Assembly (NCBI GenBank): GCA_910575075.1
Contig: CAJTCY010000008.1
Location: forward strand, 2,501 to 66,500
From: Lachnospiraceae bacterium
GTDB lineage: Bacteria; Bacillota; Clostridia; Lachnospirales; Lachnospiraceae
DNA length: 64,000 nt
Direction: 5' to 3'
Shown: positions 34,115-43,310 of the stretch, piece after piece
How positions within the stretch are numbered: the first letter of the stretch is position 1
How the letters are laid out: each line of letters begins with the position of its first letter
Notes under the pieces: model-generated
Seen by the model: only the letters and a program-made list of their open reading frames with translations
Databases searched by the model: none
What the model was told of the DNA's origin: nothing
Program-made: the position numbers and the translations under genes

Positions 34115-34442
34115 TTAATTTAGTCCTATTATACCACCAGGTGGATTTCTTTTTCCTGCTTCTTCCAGCAACCGTGATCCGAATTTTTGCAGTCCCTTTT
34201 TCTTTGCCGTGAACTTCAATTTCTTGGAATTGTGTTACCCGATGACAATGGCACTCTTTAATGGTCTGTATCTGTCAAATTGTCTTATTTTCAAAGGAAG
34301 CACAAAAATTTTCCTGTTCAATAGCAGGGCTATAACCGATCTGCCCACATATGGCACAAGTGTTGATATATTTCTTAACAGAACGGTTCCACTTCTCAAT
34401 ATACAGTGAATACCCTCGTTTTGTATGTTTGCTATGTGACAT
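34115..34442 (-). pseudogene. Decayed small CxxC protein gene
   Basis: From ATG 34442, directly after GGAGGTAAAA, 55 residues can be read (MSHSKHTKRGYSLYIEKWNR..., with CAICGQIGYSP) to a stop at 34275. Coding character continues in another frame as DRYRPLKSAIVIG, an in-frame stop, and HNSKKLKFTAKKKGLQKFGS up to 34115. A base insertion near 34277 and a nonsense change thus seem to have broken a gene of about 105 residues. The CxxC pair suggests a zinc-binding knuckle. No family was recognised with confidence. Confidence 0.45.
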
Positions 34443-34515
34443 TTTTACCTCCGGAATATACCAGGGCATATGGATTTGTTTCTTGGCCCAACTCCCCAGT
34501 AAATAGGAATTGATA

Positions 34516-34629
34516 TTATAAATCAATGCTTATCTCATACTTATCATCAATAAGCAGATAATTTACGTTGTGCTTTTGAGCAAGCATAGTCTTACCGGTG
34601 TGCGTTGCACCAGTGATCAGCAATATCAT
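34516..34629 (-). pseudogene. Fragment of a small P-loop ATP-binding protein
   Basis: MILLITGATHTGKTMLAQK, with the Walker A motif GATHTGKT, begins three bases after the acetyltransferase stop, but the frame ends after 37 residues (NYLLIDDKYEISIDL). Full-length relatives are kinase-like P-loop proteins of 150-200 residues, so this is a 5' fragment joined to unrelated sequence. Confidence 0.5.
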
Positions 34630-34631
34630 CT

Positions 34632-35084
34632 TTATAATTTCCCCTTTTTCATTAAAAAATTTGTAAGGAAAATTCCTTGCCTCTCTATTTTTTGTTCTTT
34701 TACAACTTTATACCCTCTTTTTTCAAAAAAAGGTCTTGCTGTAATAGAAGCATGAGTAACAGTATTTCCTTCCATTGCCTGCTCCAATTGATTGCAAATA
34801 GCAGTGGCAATCCCTTTTCCTTGATAATCAGCATGAACAAATAAACGATCCAGATATCCTGTTTTATCTATGTCTCCAAAACCCAAAATAGTCCCATTAT
34901 CAACCGCCACGACACTAAAATGTTCCTGAAGCGACTGATTCCACTCTTCCAAATCTATCTGCCCGGTCGCCCATACATTCAGCTGTTCTTTTGTGTAATC
35001 GTTTGCATTAACAGTATGAATTGTATTATAAAATAGCTCCGTCAATTCTTTACAGTCTGATTGCTGATACCTTCTAATCTCCAA
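34632..35084 (-). CDS. GNAT-family N-acetyltransferase
   Basis: 150 residues with the frame opening at TTG 35084 (GGAG upstream). Complete GNAT fold: start MEIRRYQQSDCKELTELFY, motif A LDRLFVHADYQGKGIATAIC holding the acetyl-CoA loop (Q-x-K-G-I-A), and the late FFEKRGYKVV. It resembles the YafP-like group. The substrate is unknown and could be a small amine, an antibiotic or a protein N-terminus. It is followed at once by the P-loop fragment, its former operon partner. Confidence 0.82.
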   Translation of the reverse strand: MEIRRYQQSDCKELTELFYNTIHTVNANDYTKEQLNVWATGQIDLEEWNQSLQEHFSVVAVDNGTILGFGDIDKTGYLDRLFVHADYQGKGIATAICNQLEQAMEGNTVTHASITARPFFEKRGYKVVKEQKIERQGIFLTNFLMKKGKL

Positions 35085-35350
35085 TTTTATGCTCCGTCAA
35101 TTCCCGTTTTTCTAATCATATCACAAATGCGCTCCCTTTGCCATCTGAAATTGCAGGCAGCGATATCAACAGGATATTGAAAATCTTCCGTAATACGGAC
35201 AGCTGCTTTACCCAGGAGGTTTTATTATATACGAAGATATTTTTCTCAATTATCATGAACGCCTTTTCTCTATTTTTCGTTGTTCTTCTTCATTTTCACC
35301 TGTATAACTTTGGGTGTTTTCAGCGCTTCTATTTCTTCACCAACTCGGCA

Positions 35351-35756
35351 TCATTCAGTATCAAACGGAGCACTATCCCTACTGTCAGGTAATTCATTTA
35401 GGAAATCTTCGTCAAATATATCGTAGTAGACACTATTAAGGCAATTCAAAAGTTCATTCATTAAGTCCAGTCCATTCTTAGGATCATCACCTAACTTCTG
35501 GCGCAGGTGGTTGATATGCACATGAAGCGTCTGCCGACAATATATCTCGCTGATACCGCCGTTTGAATATCCCCTTGATCTTAGCAATAAGAATATCAAT
35601 GTCATAGGGCTTTTCAATATAATCGTCAGTACTGAGGTCAAAGCCATTCATCTTATCCTCCTTGCCCGTCCTTGAACTTACAATCAGTATAGGAGTATCC
35701 GCATTTTCCCGAAGTTTGAAGCAGGCTGCAAAACCGTTCACATCAGGAAAATGCAC
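35351..35756 (-). pseudogene. Remnant of an OmpR-family response regulator
   Basis: A frame from 35756 contains VNGFAACFKLRENADTPILI and DDYIEKPYDIDILIAKIKGI, closely similar to the same region of the intact regulator at 40225-40887. A second frame carries the winged-helix part YCRQTLHVHINHLRQKLGDD before a non-homologous tail. The first 45 residues, including the phospho-acceptor aspartate, and most of the linker are lost. It lies nine bases after the ABC ATPase stop. It is probably what is left of a second, tandem copy of the regulator/kinase/transporter cassette. The 250 bp further downstream (35105-35350) show no gene. Confidence 0.75.
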
Positions 35757-35765
35757 CCCCCAAAT

Positions 35766-36527
35766 TTACCATCCCAATTCCAATAACCAGTTATTTAACA
35801 GTTTCTCCCTGTCCTTCTCTTTTATCTCTAAATCTTTAGGACCTATATACTCACCCTTAATGTTGCCATCTACAATATATAACACTCTGGAACACTTCGC
35901 GGCAACCTTTGCATCATGGGTCACCATCATGATCGTTGTTCCTTCTTTGTTTAACTTTACCAATTCCTCCATTACCTCGTTTGACGTAGTCCTGTTCAAA
36001 GCTCCCGTAGGTTCATCCGCAAATAAAACCTCGGGCATATTGATCATACTTCTACAGATGCAGGCTCTCTGGAGCTGCCCTCCCGAAACTTCATTGATGT
36101 CGTTATCGGCAATATCAATAATACCAAGCTTACGCATTAAGTCCTGTCCACGCCGGGTCGTTTCTTTACGTGTTTCGGTATTCTTATCAGATTGTACCGC
36201 AGGAAGAATGATATTATCGAGAACGGTCAGATTTTTAAGCATATACATCTGTTGAAAGATAAATCCCATTTCGTCAAGACGTAAGTTTGCAAGCTCCTTT
36301 TCACCCATTTTGGCAATGTTTTTTTCACAGAATTTCACTTCGCCTGCGGTAACGGAGTCCATGCCCGAAACGGCATACAGGAGCGTGGATTTACCTGACC
36401 CTGACGGACCCATAACGGCTACCATTTCTCCTTTGGAAACGGTAAAGTTCACATTTTTCAAAACGTTGTTCTGACGTTTGTTTACGATATATGTTTTACA
36501 GAGGTCTTTTACTTCTAAAATATTCAT
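35766..36527 (-). CDS. ABC ATPase of the MacB/BceA (lipoprotein/peptide) type
   Basis: 253 residues, start at 36527. Walker A GPSGSGKST, Q-loop FIFQQMYMLKNLTVLDNI, signature VSGGQLQRACICRS, Walker B VLFADEPTGALN, switch MVTHDAKVA. All key residues are present. With the 790-residue FtsX-type permease encoded 23 bp upstream it forms a mechanotransmission-type transporter, of the kind that removes antimicrobial peptides from the membrane or signals their presence to the kinase encoded two genes upstream. Confidence 0.9.
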   Translation of the reverse strand: MNILEVKDLCKTYIVNKRQNNVLKNVNFTVSKGEMVAVMGPSGSGKSTLLYAVSGMDSVTAGEVKFCEKNIAKMGEKELANLRLDEMGFIFQQMYMLKNLTVLDNIILPAVQSDKNTETRKETTRRGQDLMRKLGIIDIADNDINEVSGGQLQRACICRSMINMPEVLFADEPTGALNRTTSNEVMEELVKLNKEGTTIMMVTHDAKVAAKCSRVLYIVDGNIKGEYIGPKDLEIKEKDREKLLNNWLLELGW

Positions 36528-36550
36528 AATGTTTTCCTTTCTGATTCCAT

Positions 36551-38923
36551 TTATTCAATATTAGCAGTGTCGGAAGACTTGATCTTTCTTGTATATAGCG
36601 AGGTCAGGAATGCACTTGCGGTTGTTGTAACAAGAATCACAAGCGGAAAGATAAGATACATTTCAACAGGGTTGATAACGTAATCAACTGCAAGCTCCAA
36701 ACCCATCATTTTAAAGATCGGGTCAAAGCAGAGGTGCGTCAGGGGTATTGCGAAAATTTCACCGATAATTACCGCAATCATTCCCACAAATGCAAACCGC
36801 AATGCGTGGTATGCGTAGATATTTCCGTTTCGTGTGCCAATTGCTTTCATAAGCGCGATTTCTCCCTGCTCCTTTGCGATAAAGGAACACTCCATAAGCA
36901 CGGTTATCAGCGCGGTTAAGATGATTGTAAGAATAACGATAAAGCATTTGACTGCGGCGAAAACATCCGTAACACCCAGCATATCCGCTACTGCTTCTTC
37001 GCAGGTTTTTATATTCTCGTAATCGGGAAAAATTTCCTGAATTTTTTCTATCCTCCGTTTTATCTCTTTACTGCCGGGGTTATCTGTAAACATGATCTGC
37101 GTATTGGGAGCGCCCGCTGCCTGAACATAATTTATGTACGCATCGCAGTGGAGCCGTATGTCGCTGCCCTGCATATTCATTGACTGGAAGAACGCCGAAA
37201 TGATATATTCCTTATCTCCGTCAATGGTTTGAATCGTAACGGTATCACCGATACCTACGCCCAGCTTATCCGCAGCAATCCGTGTTATTGCAATTTCATC
37301 GGTATTCTGCGGTATTGTTCCTGCGGTGTATTCGTACATATCCATTGTCGTGCCGGTACCCTGCCAGATGCCGATATTGCTCTCGTTTTCTTCAAATACT
37401 ACTGGCAGATTAAACAACATTTCCTGATAGCATTTTGCCGGAATGCCATTTTCAGCAAGGATCCGTTCCATATCGTCAAGGTGCTTTTCAAGCTTTTCGT
37501 GTCCACCTTCCAACATACATTCCATAATTTTACTGTCAAGGGCTATGTCACAGTCCGCCAAGCCGAATGCCGAAACAAGGCTGCCGCTGTTCATAGTGGA
37601 AACGGATGCCGAAAGTATAAACAAAAGGGATAAACAAAGGAAGAATGTAAGTGTGATAATGCTGTAACGCCTGGGGCTGCTTACAATATCATTCAACGCA
37701 AGGAAAGGCATTGCCGGAAGCTTAGACCTGCCAAGACACATTACACTCTTTTTACGGAAGCGTTCACCTGTCTGGCCGTTTCTGATCGCGTCAATGGGCG
37801 TCATTTTCCTGACTTTGCCTGTACAGCCGTAGCAGAACCCCAGAATGACCGCAATTACCAGCGCCGCACAGAGAATATTTACCAAAACCGGACTCTGGTT
37901 TCCGGCAATAATCGTCGGAGAGGAAACGTCCATAAGCATTTCCCCAAAAGGAAAACTGAAAGCAAGGCCAACCGCCGCACCGATTATGGAAAGCCCTACA
38001 TACTTTACAAGGTATAAGCCCCGGATTTTAAAATTACCGATACCAATAGCCTTCATTACGCCGATTTCACGGAATTCCTCGGAAAGTGTAAAGGAAATGG
38101 TAAAACGTAAAACCACAAATGCTATTATAATAAGGATTATACTTACCACAAGCAGAATGCCTACCACTATCATATCAAAAACATAGCAGAATTTCATAAA
38201 AGCCCGATCCATTGTTAAAATACTGTTATTTACTAACGGCTTTATCTGCGGCAGAACCGATTCCATATCGGAAGAATACAGGTAGACAAGAGCGCCGCCG
38301 TAATATTCTTCCGTGTTTTCTGCGGAAAGGAAAGCATTAAAATCCTCCTCGCTTATGATATAACGGGTAATACCCAGCTGCTTTGACCCGAAAACCGCAT
38401 CCTTTATTTTATCTGCAAGAACAAATTCACGGCTTACACCGTTTACTTCTATGGTAAGCTTATCGCCCACCTCAACGCCGAGATTGTCCGCCATACTTTC
38501 TGCCATATAAAACTCTCCCTGCCTGGCCGCTTCAAGGATACTGCCATCCGAAAGAAAACAATTCATGCAAATGTCGCTCTGAACTGAACTCGTACCCGCA
38601 CCGCTCCTGAAACTTATATCCTCGTCCTCATAGATAAAATTATCGGACGATAAATACAACATGTTTTCTGTTGCGTAGCGCTCTACTGCGTCTGCCTGGC
38701 TTACTATTTCATCAATGCTGACGGTAAGGTTTTTATTCATTACAACCGCCATATAGTCAGGCGCATCCGCCATTTCAAAATAATTGTCCAGCGCCGTGGT
38801 AACATTTATAATATTGTTGACACTCGACGACACAAACATAGTGGCAAGAATGATAAATAACAGAAGAATCATATTCATTGCCTTTTTTCGTTTCAAGTCT
38901 TTTTTTAGTATGTTCAGATACAT
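36551..38923 (-). CDS. FtsX/MacB-type ABC permease
   Basis: 790 residues, start at 38923 after AAGGAGAAAC. One N-terminal membrane helix, a large extracellular region (about 45-250), three helices forming the first FtsX domain (IMKA... region LSEEFREIGVMKAIGIGNFK), a fourth helix, another extracellular region (about 430-630) and a second FtsX block with FIAKEQGEIALMKAIGTRNG. This double-FtsX plan is typical of macrolide/bacitracin/lantibiotic-type transporters. The gap to the ATPase gene is 23 bp. The upstream kinase gene stops 73 bp before it, so co-transcription with the sensor system is likely. Confidence 0.87.
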   Translation of the reverse strand: MYLNILKKDLKRKKAMNMILLLFIILATMFVSSSVNNIINVTTALDNYFEMADAPDYMAVVMNKNLTVSIDEIVSQADAVERYATENMLYLSSDNFIYEDEDISFRSGAGTSSVQSDICMNCFLSDGSILEAARQGEFYMAESMADNLGVEVGDKLTIEVNGVSREFVLADKIKDAVFGSKQLGITRYIISEEDFNAFLSAENTEEYYGGALVYLYSSDMESVLPQIKPLVNNSILTMDRAFMKFCYVFDMIVVGILLVVSIILIIIAFVVLRFTISFTLSEEFREIGVMKAIGIGNFKIRGLYLVKYVGLSIIGAAVGLAFSFPFGEMLMDVSSPTIIAGNQSPVLVNILCAALVIAVILGFCYGCTGKVRKMTPIDAIRNGQTGERFRKKSVMCLGRSKLPAMPFLALNDIVSSPRRYSIITLTFFLCLSLLFILSASVSTMNSGSLVSAFGLADCDIALDSKIMECMLEGGHEKLEKHLDDMERILAENGIPAKCYQEMLFNLPVVFEENESNIGIWQGTGTTMDMYEYTAGTIPQNTDEIAITRIAADKLGVGIGDTVTIQTIDGDKEYIISAFFQSMNMQGSDIRLHCDAYINYVQAAGAPNTQIMFTDNPGSKEIKRRIEKIQEIFPDYENIKTCEEAVADMLGVTDVFAAVKCFIVILTIILTALITVLMECSFIAKEQGEIALMKAIGTRNGNIYAYHALRFAFVGMIAVIIGEIFAIPLTHLCFDPIFKMMGLELAVDYVINPVEMYLIFPLVILVTTTASAFLTSLYTRKIKSSDTANIE

Positions 38924-38996
38924 TTTGTTTCTCCTTTCTCTTGCTTCTGAATTGATTCTACAAGAGAAATTATTAAATAATCATTAAATGTATCCA

Positions 38997-40232
38997 TTAT
39001 GCTTTTCTAACTACTATTGTCACACAAAAAATATCTTCCTTCATTTGTGCAAAAATCTCACCATCCATCTTACGCATCAGTGTTTTGCAGATGTAAAGCC
39101 CAAGGCCGCTCCCTTTCATACCGCTGCTATTACTCCCACGATAAAAGGAATCGAAAAGATTGGGAAGCTCCTCTTTTTTCAGATTACATCCTGTGTTCTC
39201 TATATGTATTAATTTACATTCCTCTTCCTCCCCAAACGATATGCGGATGCGTTTACCGTCCCCATATTTTATGGCATTTTCCATAACATTCTGCACCACC
39301 TCTGCCACGCGGTCCTTATCCCCCTTGACAAGACATTCCGCAGTTTCCTCCACTTGAAATTCCGTATGGATGACAGACAGCTTATCTTTATAATAGTTTT
39401 TCGTGATTTTCATAACCTCTGAGAGGTAATACTCTCCCGCAATTACCTCCAGATTAAGGAAATCTTCTCTGGATGCCGTTACGATTTCATCCACATATCC
39501 CTTTATTTCTTTTACATTCTTTGCAATCCCCTGCATAGCTTCCTTCCTTTTTTCCTTTGTGTCATACAAATCCTCTGACAACGCTTTGGAATATAATTCA
39601 ATGGAAGAAAGCGGCGTTTTAATATCATGAGACAAAGAAAGAATCAACGTTTTCCGTTCCTTTTGAAATGCGAGTTCTTTCTCCTTATTATCTTCCAGTT
39701 TTTCACGAAGCATGTCCATTCCCCACAGGAAACGCCCAAACAGCTTACTTTTTTCCTGTTTAACGGGCATAGACAGATTCCCTTTCGCCAGCTCATAAGA
39801 TAAATCACTCATATCCCAAAAAGGCTTTAGGACTTTGTGATACACATATAAAAGCACAATGATCGTCACAATCATCATACCAAGCAGCGAAATATTGATA
39901 TACAAAGGCAGTCGTGAGCTTCTTCCCTCCGCATATTCTATCCGATACAGTCTTCCGTCTATTTCTTCCACTAAGTAATCATTATTACAGGATCCTCCCG
40001 CAGCAAACTCTTCGATTCCGACTATCGTTTCATACTTATCTAAACTCATTGCTTCTATTTCGGAAGCTTGTAGTTTTTGTTCTTCTATTTCCTTAATCAC
40101 ACGCCTTGCTTCCACAAGATATAATCTTCCATCACTGCCATTATTTTGATAAAAATACAATCCATTCACTGACACGATAAGCAATATTTCAACAATGACA
40201 ATCCAAAGCGTAAACATTTTAAATTTACTCAA
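38997..40232 (-). CDS. Sensor histidine kinase of the transporter cassette
   Basis: 411 residues. The frame starts with TTG at 40232, overlapping the regulator stop by eight bases; an ATG five codons later (40217) is the alternative. Two membrane segments (about 8-27 and 111-132) flank an extracellular loop of about 80 residues. HAMP-like linker, HisKA motif LSLSHDIKTPLSSIELYSKA, and a HATPase with VMENAIKYGDGKRI and GMKGSGLGLYICKTLM. It probably senses the transporter or its substrate and phosphorylates the regulator encoded upstream. Confidence 0.87.
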   Translation of the reverse strand: MSKFKMFTLWIVIVEILLIVSVNGLYFYQNNGSDGRLYLVEARRVIKEIEEQKLQASEIEAMSLDKYETIVGIEEFAAGGSCNNDYLVEEIDGRLYRIEYAEGRSSRLPLYINISLLGMMIVTIIVLLYVYHKVLKPFWDMSDLSYELAKGNLSMPVKQEKSKLFGRFLWGMDMLREKLEDNKEKELAFQKERKTLILSLSHDIKTPLSSIELYSKALSEDLYDTKEKRKEAMQGIAKNVKEIKGYVDEIVTASREDFLNLEVIAGEYYLSEVMKITKNYYKDKLSVIHTEFQVEETAECLVKGDKDRVAEVVQNVMENAIKYGDGKRIRISFGEEEECKLIHIENTGCNLKKEELPNLFDSFYRGSNSSGMKGSGLGLYICKTLMRKMDGEIFAQMKEDIFCVTIVVRKA

Positions 40233-40887
40233 ACCGATATCCTACTCCCCACTCCGTAATAATATGCCTGGGCTTTTTAGGTTCTTCTTCTATTTTTTCC
40301 CTAAGCCACTTAATATGTACCGTCAGCGTTTGCACCTCCGAATCACTGTCGCTTCCCCAAACGGTATTAAACAAATACTCCTTCTTCATCGTTACATTCT
40401 TATTCTCGATCAGCAGCTTTAGCAGTTCAAACTCCTTTTCGGTCACTTCTTTTTTCTGTCCGTCTACATATAGCGACTTCTGCACGGTATTCAAGCGCAT
40501 ATTCCCTTCTACAATCTCCTCCTGACCATATTTTCTTTTAAAAATACCTTTGATCTTGGCGATTAAAATATCTACGTCATAAGGTTTCTCAATGTAATCG
40601 TCCGCACCAAGATTTAAGCCTTTTAATTTATCATTCTTTTCCACCCTGGCGCTGGCAATTAGAATATGGGTATTGGAAGTTTCCCTAATCTTAGAACAAA
40701 CCGCAAATCCATCCATTCCGGGAAGCATAATATCCAGCACGATCACTCTGGCGCCATATTTTTCATACAATTCCAAAGCTTTTTCTCCGGTCTGAGCCAC
40801 ACTGACCGTATAATTCTCCTTACGCAGAAAATCACACAGCAAAATACCTATTTCTTTGTTATCTTCTACAATTAATATATCCAACAT
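40225..40887 (-). CDS. OmpR-family response regulator of the transporter cassette
   Basis: 220 residues, start MLDILIVEDNKE at 40887; the ribosome site is weak (GGAAAGG about 15 bases upstream). Receiver with VLDIMLPGMDGF and YIEKPYDVDILIAKIKG; winged helix ending TLTVHIKWLREKIEE and WGVGYRFE. First gene of a four-gene unit (regulator, kinase, permease, ATPase). The remnant at 35351-35756 is its nearest relative in the window. Confidence 0.9.
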   Translation of the reverse strand: MLDILIVEDNKEIGILLCDFLRKENYTVSVAQTGEKALELYEKYGARVIVLDIMLPGMDGFAVCSKIRETSNTHILIASARVEKNDKLKGLNLGADDYIEKPYDVDILIAKIKGIFKRKYGQEEIVEGNMRLNTVQKSLYVDGQKKEVTEKEFELLKLLIENKNVTMKKEYLFNTVWGSDSDSEVQTLTVHIKWLREKIEEEPKKPRHIITEWGVGYRFE

Positions 40888-41231
40888 ATTTCTTGCTTTA
40901 CACCTTTCCTTTGAAAACTAAAACCACTCCATAGTATATCATATTGTAGCTGTAACGCCAAAAAAGCTGGAAAATCAAAACCTGAAGAGAAGCAGATAAG
41001 TATATATATCACAGATTGGACTCGTAAGCAGGTGGAAGATTTTACACATCATAAGCAAGTAACATGTCGAGGAAAAAAAGTAAAATTTTTGTACTGAAAA
41101 GCAGTACAGGAGAAATTTATTCAGGAATGCCATCAGGAAATTAGCGCCTAAAAATATCGAACAGGCATTTGCGTGTGTCAAGCCAGAGCTAAAAATTCTT
41201 CTATTTTTCTTTCCAGAAAATCCGTTTACAA
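40888..41231. other. Gene-free stretch between the regulator and the nuclease module
   Basis: 344 bp that probably hold the regulator promoter (near 40930) and nothing else recognisable. Short protein-like stretches on the plus strand (for example EKFIQECHQEISA near 41110) are interrupted by stops and shifts and could be remains of a mobile gene. Confidence 0.4.
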
Positions 41232-41966
41232 TTACAATATTTTAGGTTGATGGATAATAATTTGTATCTTTTTTTCTATTACTTTTGTTTCATAATTTTT
41301 TTTAAAGACCAAAGGATTGTCTATGATTTTTTCCTTATCATATATGAAAAAATAAATATTTTTTGCGCTGTAATGTATCATATCTGCTTCGATCTCTTCG
41401 ATTAATTTCTTGGGTTTCATCGTAGCTCTGGTGCATTTCACTTCAATCACATGTTCAGCATCAAGGAAAATATCAGTGCGTACTGTGCTATATCCTGTAT
41501 CTTCACTCACTTCGGCTCTTGCCAATGGGTAAAGCGGTTTTAGATACGCATACAAAAGGTGCTGAATGTCATATTCATTTTTTATCTTCAGATTTGCCAA
41601 GTATTCTTCTTTTATCCCGCCGCTTTTATGAGGCTTTCTCTCTAGTAGATTTTCCAAAAAAAGATAAAAATTATCCAGCACATCGAACAATATATTATCT
41701 TTTTTATCATAGTTCATAATTTGTTCCATATATTCGATTGCCCTTTTTTTGGCTGCATCCATTTTTTCTTTCGTATCCTTATCGGAATATTCATTCGGCA
41801 AATAGTACGCCCTCTTTTCAAGTTCTATTAAACTTTTGGAATCCATTCCCAAATTTTTCATACATAATCGCAAAGATGATAATGCAGATGCAAAAGACTG
41901 TCTGTCTTGTGCATGGGACAGACGATCTACTGCATCACCTATGCTTTCATTTCCAGAATTAAACAT
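41232..41966 (-). CDS. DpnII/MboI-like PD-(D/E)XK nuclease (effector of ATPase pair)
   Basis: 244 residues, start at 41966 with GGGGAGGG upstream, overlapping the ATPase stop by eight bases. The N-terminal 115 residues are helical and unassigned. The C-terminal domain shows NEYDIQHLLYAYLKPLYPLA, then TDIFLDAEHVIEVKCTRATM with Asp165, Glu175 and Lys177 as the catalytic triad, and IEADMIHYSAKNIYFFIYDK. This is the pattern of the REase_DpnII-MboI group of restriction-type endonucleases. No methyltransferase is nearby, so it is not a classical restriction system. The pairing with an ATPase suggests a nuclease released or activated on infection. Confidence 0.78.
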   Translation of the reverse strand: MFNSGNESIGDAVDRLSHAQDRQSFASALSSLRLCMKNLGMDSKSLIELEKRAYYLPNEYSDKDTKEKMDAAKKRAIEYMEQIMNYDKKDNILFDVLDNFYLFLENLLERKPHKSGGIKEEYLANLKIKNEYDIQHLLYAYLKPLYPLARAEVSEDTGYSTVRTDIFLDAEHVIEVKCTRATMKPKKLIEEIEADMIHYSAKNIYFFIYDKEKIIDNPLVFKKNYETKVIEKKIQIIIHQPKIL

Positions 41967-43155
41967 TTCGTTTCCCTCCCCAACGTAAATAAAACAAAAA
42001 TAGAGGATCTAAAATATATAATACGCCTTCTTTCCAATCAAGCACTTTAAAAATATCTTCTCTGCCATCTAACAACTCCTGAAGCTTGGCCAAACTCTCC
42101 TTCATAGACTGCTGGGTGGGTTTTTTACAGTCATCAATAAGTAAGCGAAAAATCCGTTCTTTCACATTCTCAAATGTAAGTTTCATAATAGGTGGACTCT
42201 CGGCTATAGATTTCACAATTAACTCATAGAGGTCATATTCCCTTCCATCCTTTGCCCGAAACTTATTTCTTACCTTTCCTCTGGTATTTGGTCCTTTTCG
42301 CATTAAGGAAACCACATCTCCATACTCAAAATTTGCAGTTGTATACCGATAAGCAGTTTCCAAAATATTCGGTTCTATTTTATGATTGTTATTATCAGAC
42401 ATTTCCAGTATCGTACATATATTTAAACAAATATATTGCATCAGTTGAGGCGAGGAGAGACTTTCAACCGCTATTTGCATTGCAACATCTTCATCTATCG
42501 TCATATTCAGCTTTTCAAATCCTACTTTCGCAATCTCTTTTAAATCATTTACCTCCCAGGATTCCATATTGATCAAACTTAGCCTTCCTGAAAGATCAGC
42601 ATTTTGGCGAATTGCCTCATCAGCCCTATGGGGCAGGGAAACAACGATTGCCTTAAACCCTCTGCGGATGGCGTCTTTTAGCTGTTGAGCAACCTGCATC
42701 CGCTTTACTTTTGGGGCATAATGAAAATCATCTATCACAAGAACCAGATTTTCATTCTTATAATGTTCAATAATTTTATCTTTTGTGAGAGAATATGTTT
42801 CTTTTTTTGAATACTTATCATTGGTATCAGGAATTGTTTTTTCAGAAGAAAATTGTCCCTCATAGGATAGTCCTGCCTTCACAGCGGCTAACTGCCAGAA
42901 ATCCGTGTCCTCATCAAAATCTGCCCCAGAAATCTCTACAATTTTTTCAAAACCAATCACTTTCTCACATAGGATAGTCTTTCCCATTTTAGAAGGGCCT
43001 ACCAAAGAAGTTAAAAAACCGGATACTTTTATTGCCTGCATTAGTCGAAATTCATATGATAAGTCCGAGACTGCAGATTTGCGTGATATATATGTATATT
43101 CAGGAAATGCCCCTGGCCTGAATACGTCTTCTGCCTTCAATAGCATAGTTTTCAT
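41959..43155 (-). CDS. P-loop ATPase (STAND/ORC-like) paired with a nuclease
   Basis: 398 residues from the ATG at 43155 (GGAAGG just upstream). An ATG at 43176 overlaps a TATAAT -10 and is therefore unlikely; ATG 43146 is possible. After the opening VFRPGAFPEYTYISRK, Walker A is LVGPSKMGKT (52-60) and Walker B LVLVIDDFHY with Asp142-Asp143. IRRGFKAIVVSLPHRAD is a sensor-1-like strand. The second half is a helical lid and winged-helix-like region ending LYILDPLFLFYLRWGG. Family members are signal-transducing ATPases. The overlapping nuclease gene makes a two-gene module. Function in defence is inferred. Confidence 0.75.
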   Translation of the reverse strand: MKTMLLKAEDVFRPGAFPEYTYISRKSAVSDLSYEFRLMQAIKVSGFLTSLVGPSKMGKTILCEKVIGFEKIVEISGADFDEDTDFWQLAAVKAGLSYEGQFSSEKTIPDTNDKYSKKETYSLTKDKIIEHYKNENLVLVIDDFHYAPKVKRMQVAQQLKDAIRRGFKAIVVSLPHRADEAIRQNADLSGRLSLINMESWEVNDLKEIAKVGFEKLNMTIDEDVAMQIAVESLSSPQLMQYICLNICTILEMSDNNNHKIEPNILETAYRYTTANFEYGDVVSLMRKGPNTRGKVRNKFRAKDGREYDLYELIVKSIAESPPIMKLTFENVKERIFRLLIDDCKKPTQQSMKESLAKLQELLDGREDIFKVLDWKEGVLYILDPLFLFYLRWGGKRNV

Positions 43156-43310
43156 TCTCCTTCCCTTTTTACTCATTATATCACATTTTTAATACTTTTA
43201 AACATTTTTATCATATTTTATCCGATTTAAACAGTTTGTCCTATGTAATCTTGTCTGTCCATTTTTTTCTGTTATAAACGATGGAACGGCAAATTTCAAT
43301 ATTTCCATAT

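Noticed and set aside
40975-41181. Possible transposase or integrase remnant on the plus strand
   Set aside because: Protein-like words are too short and interrupted, and no family motif could be recognised.
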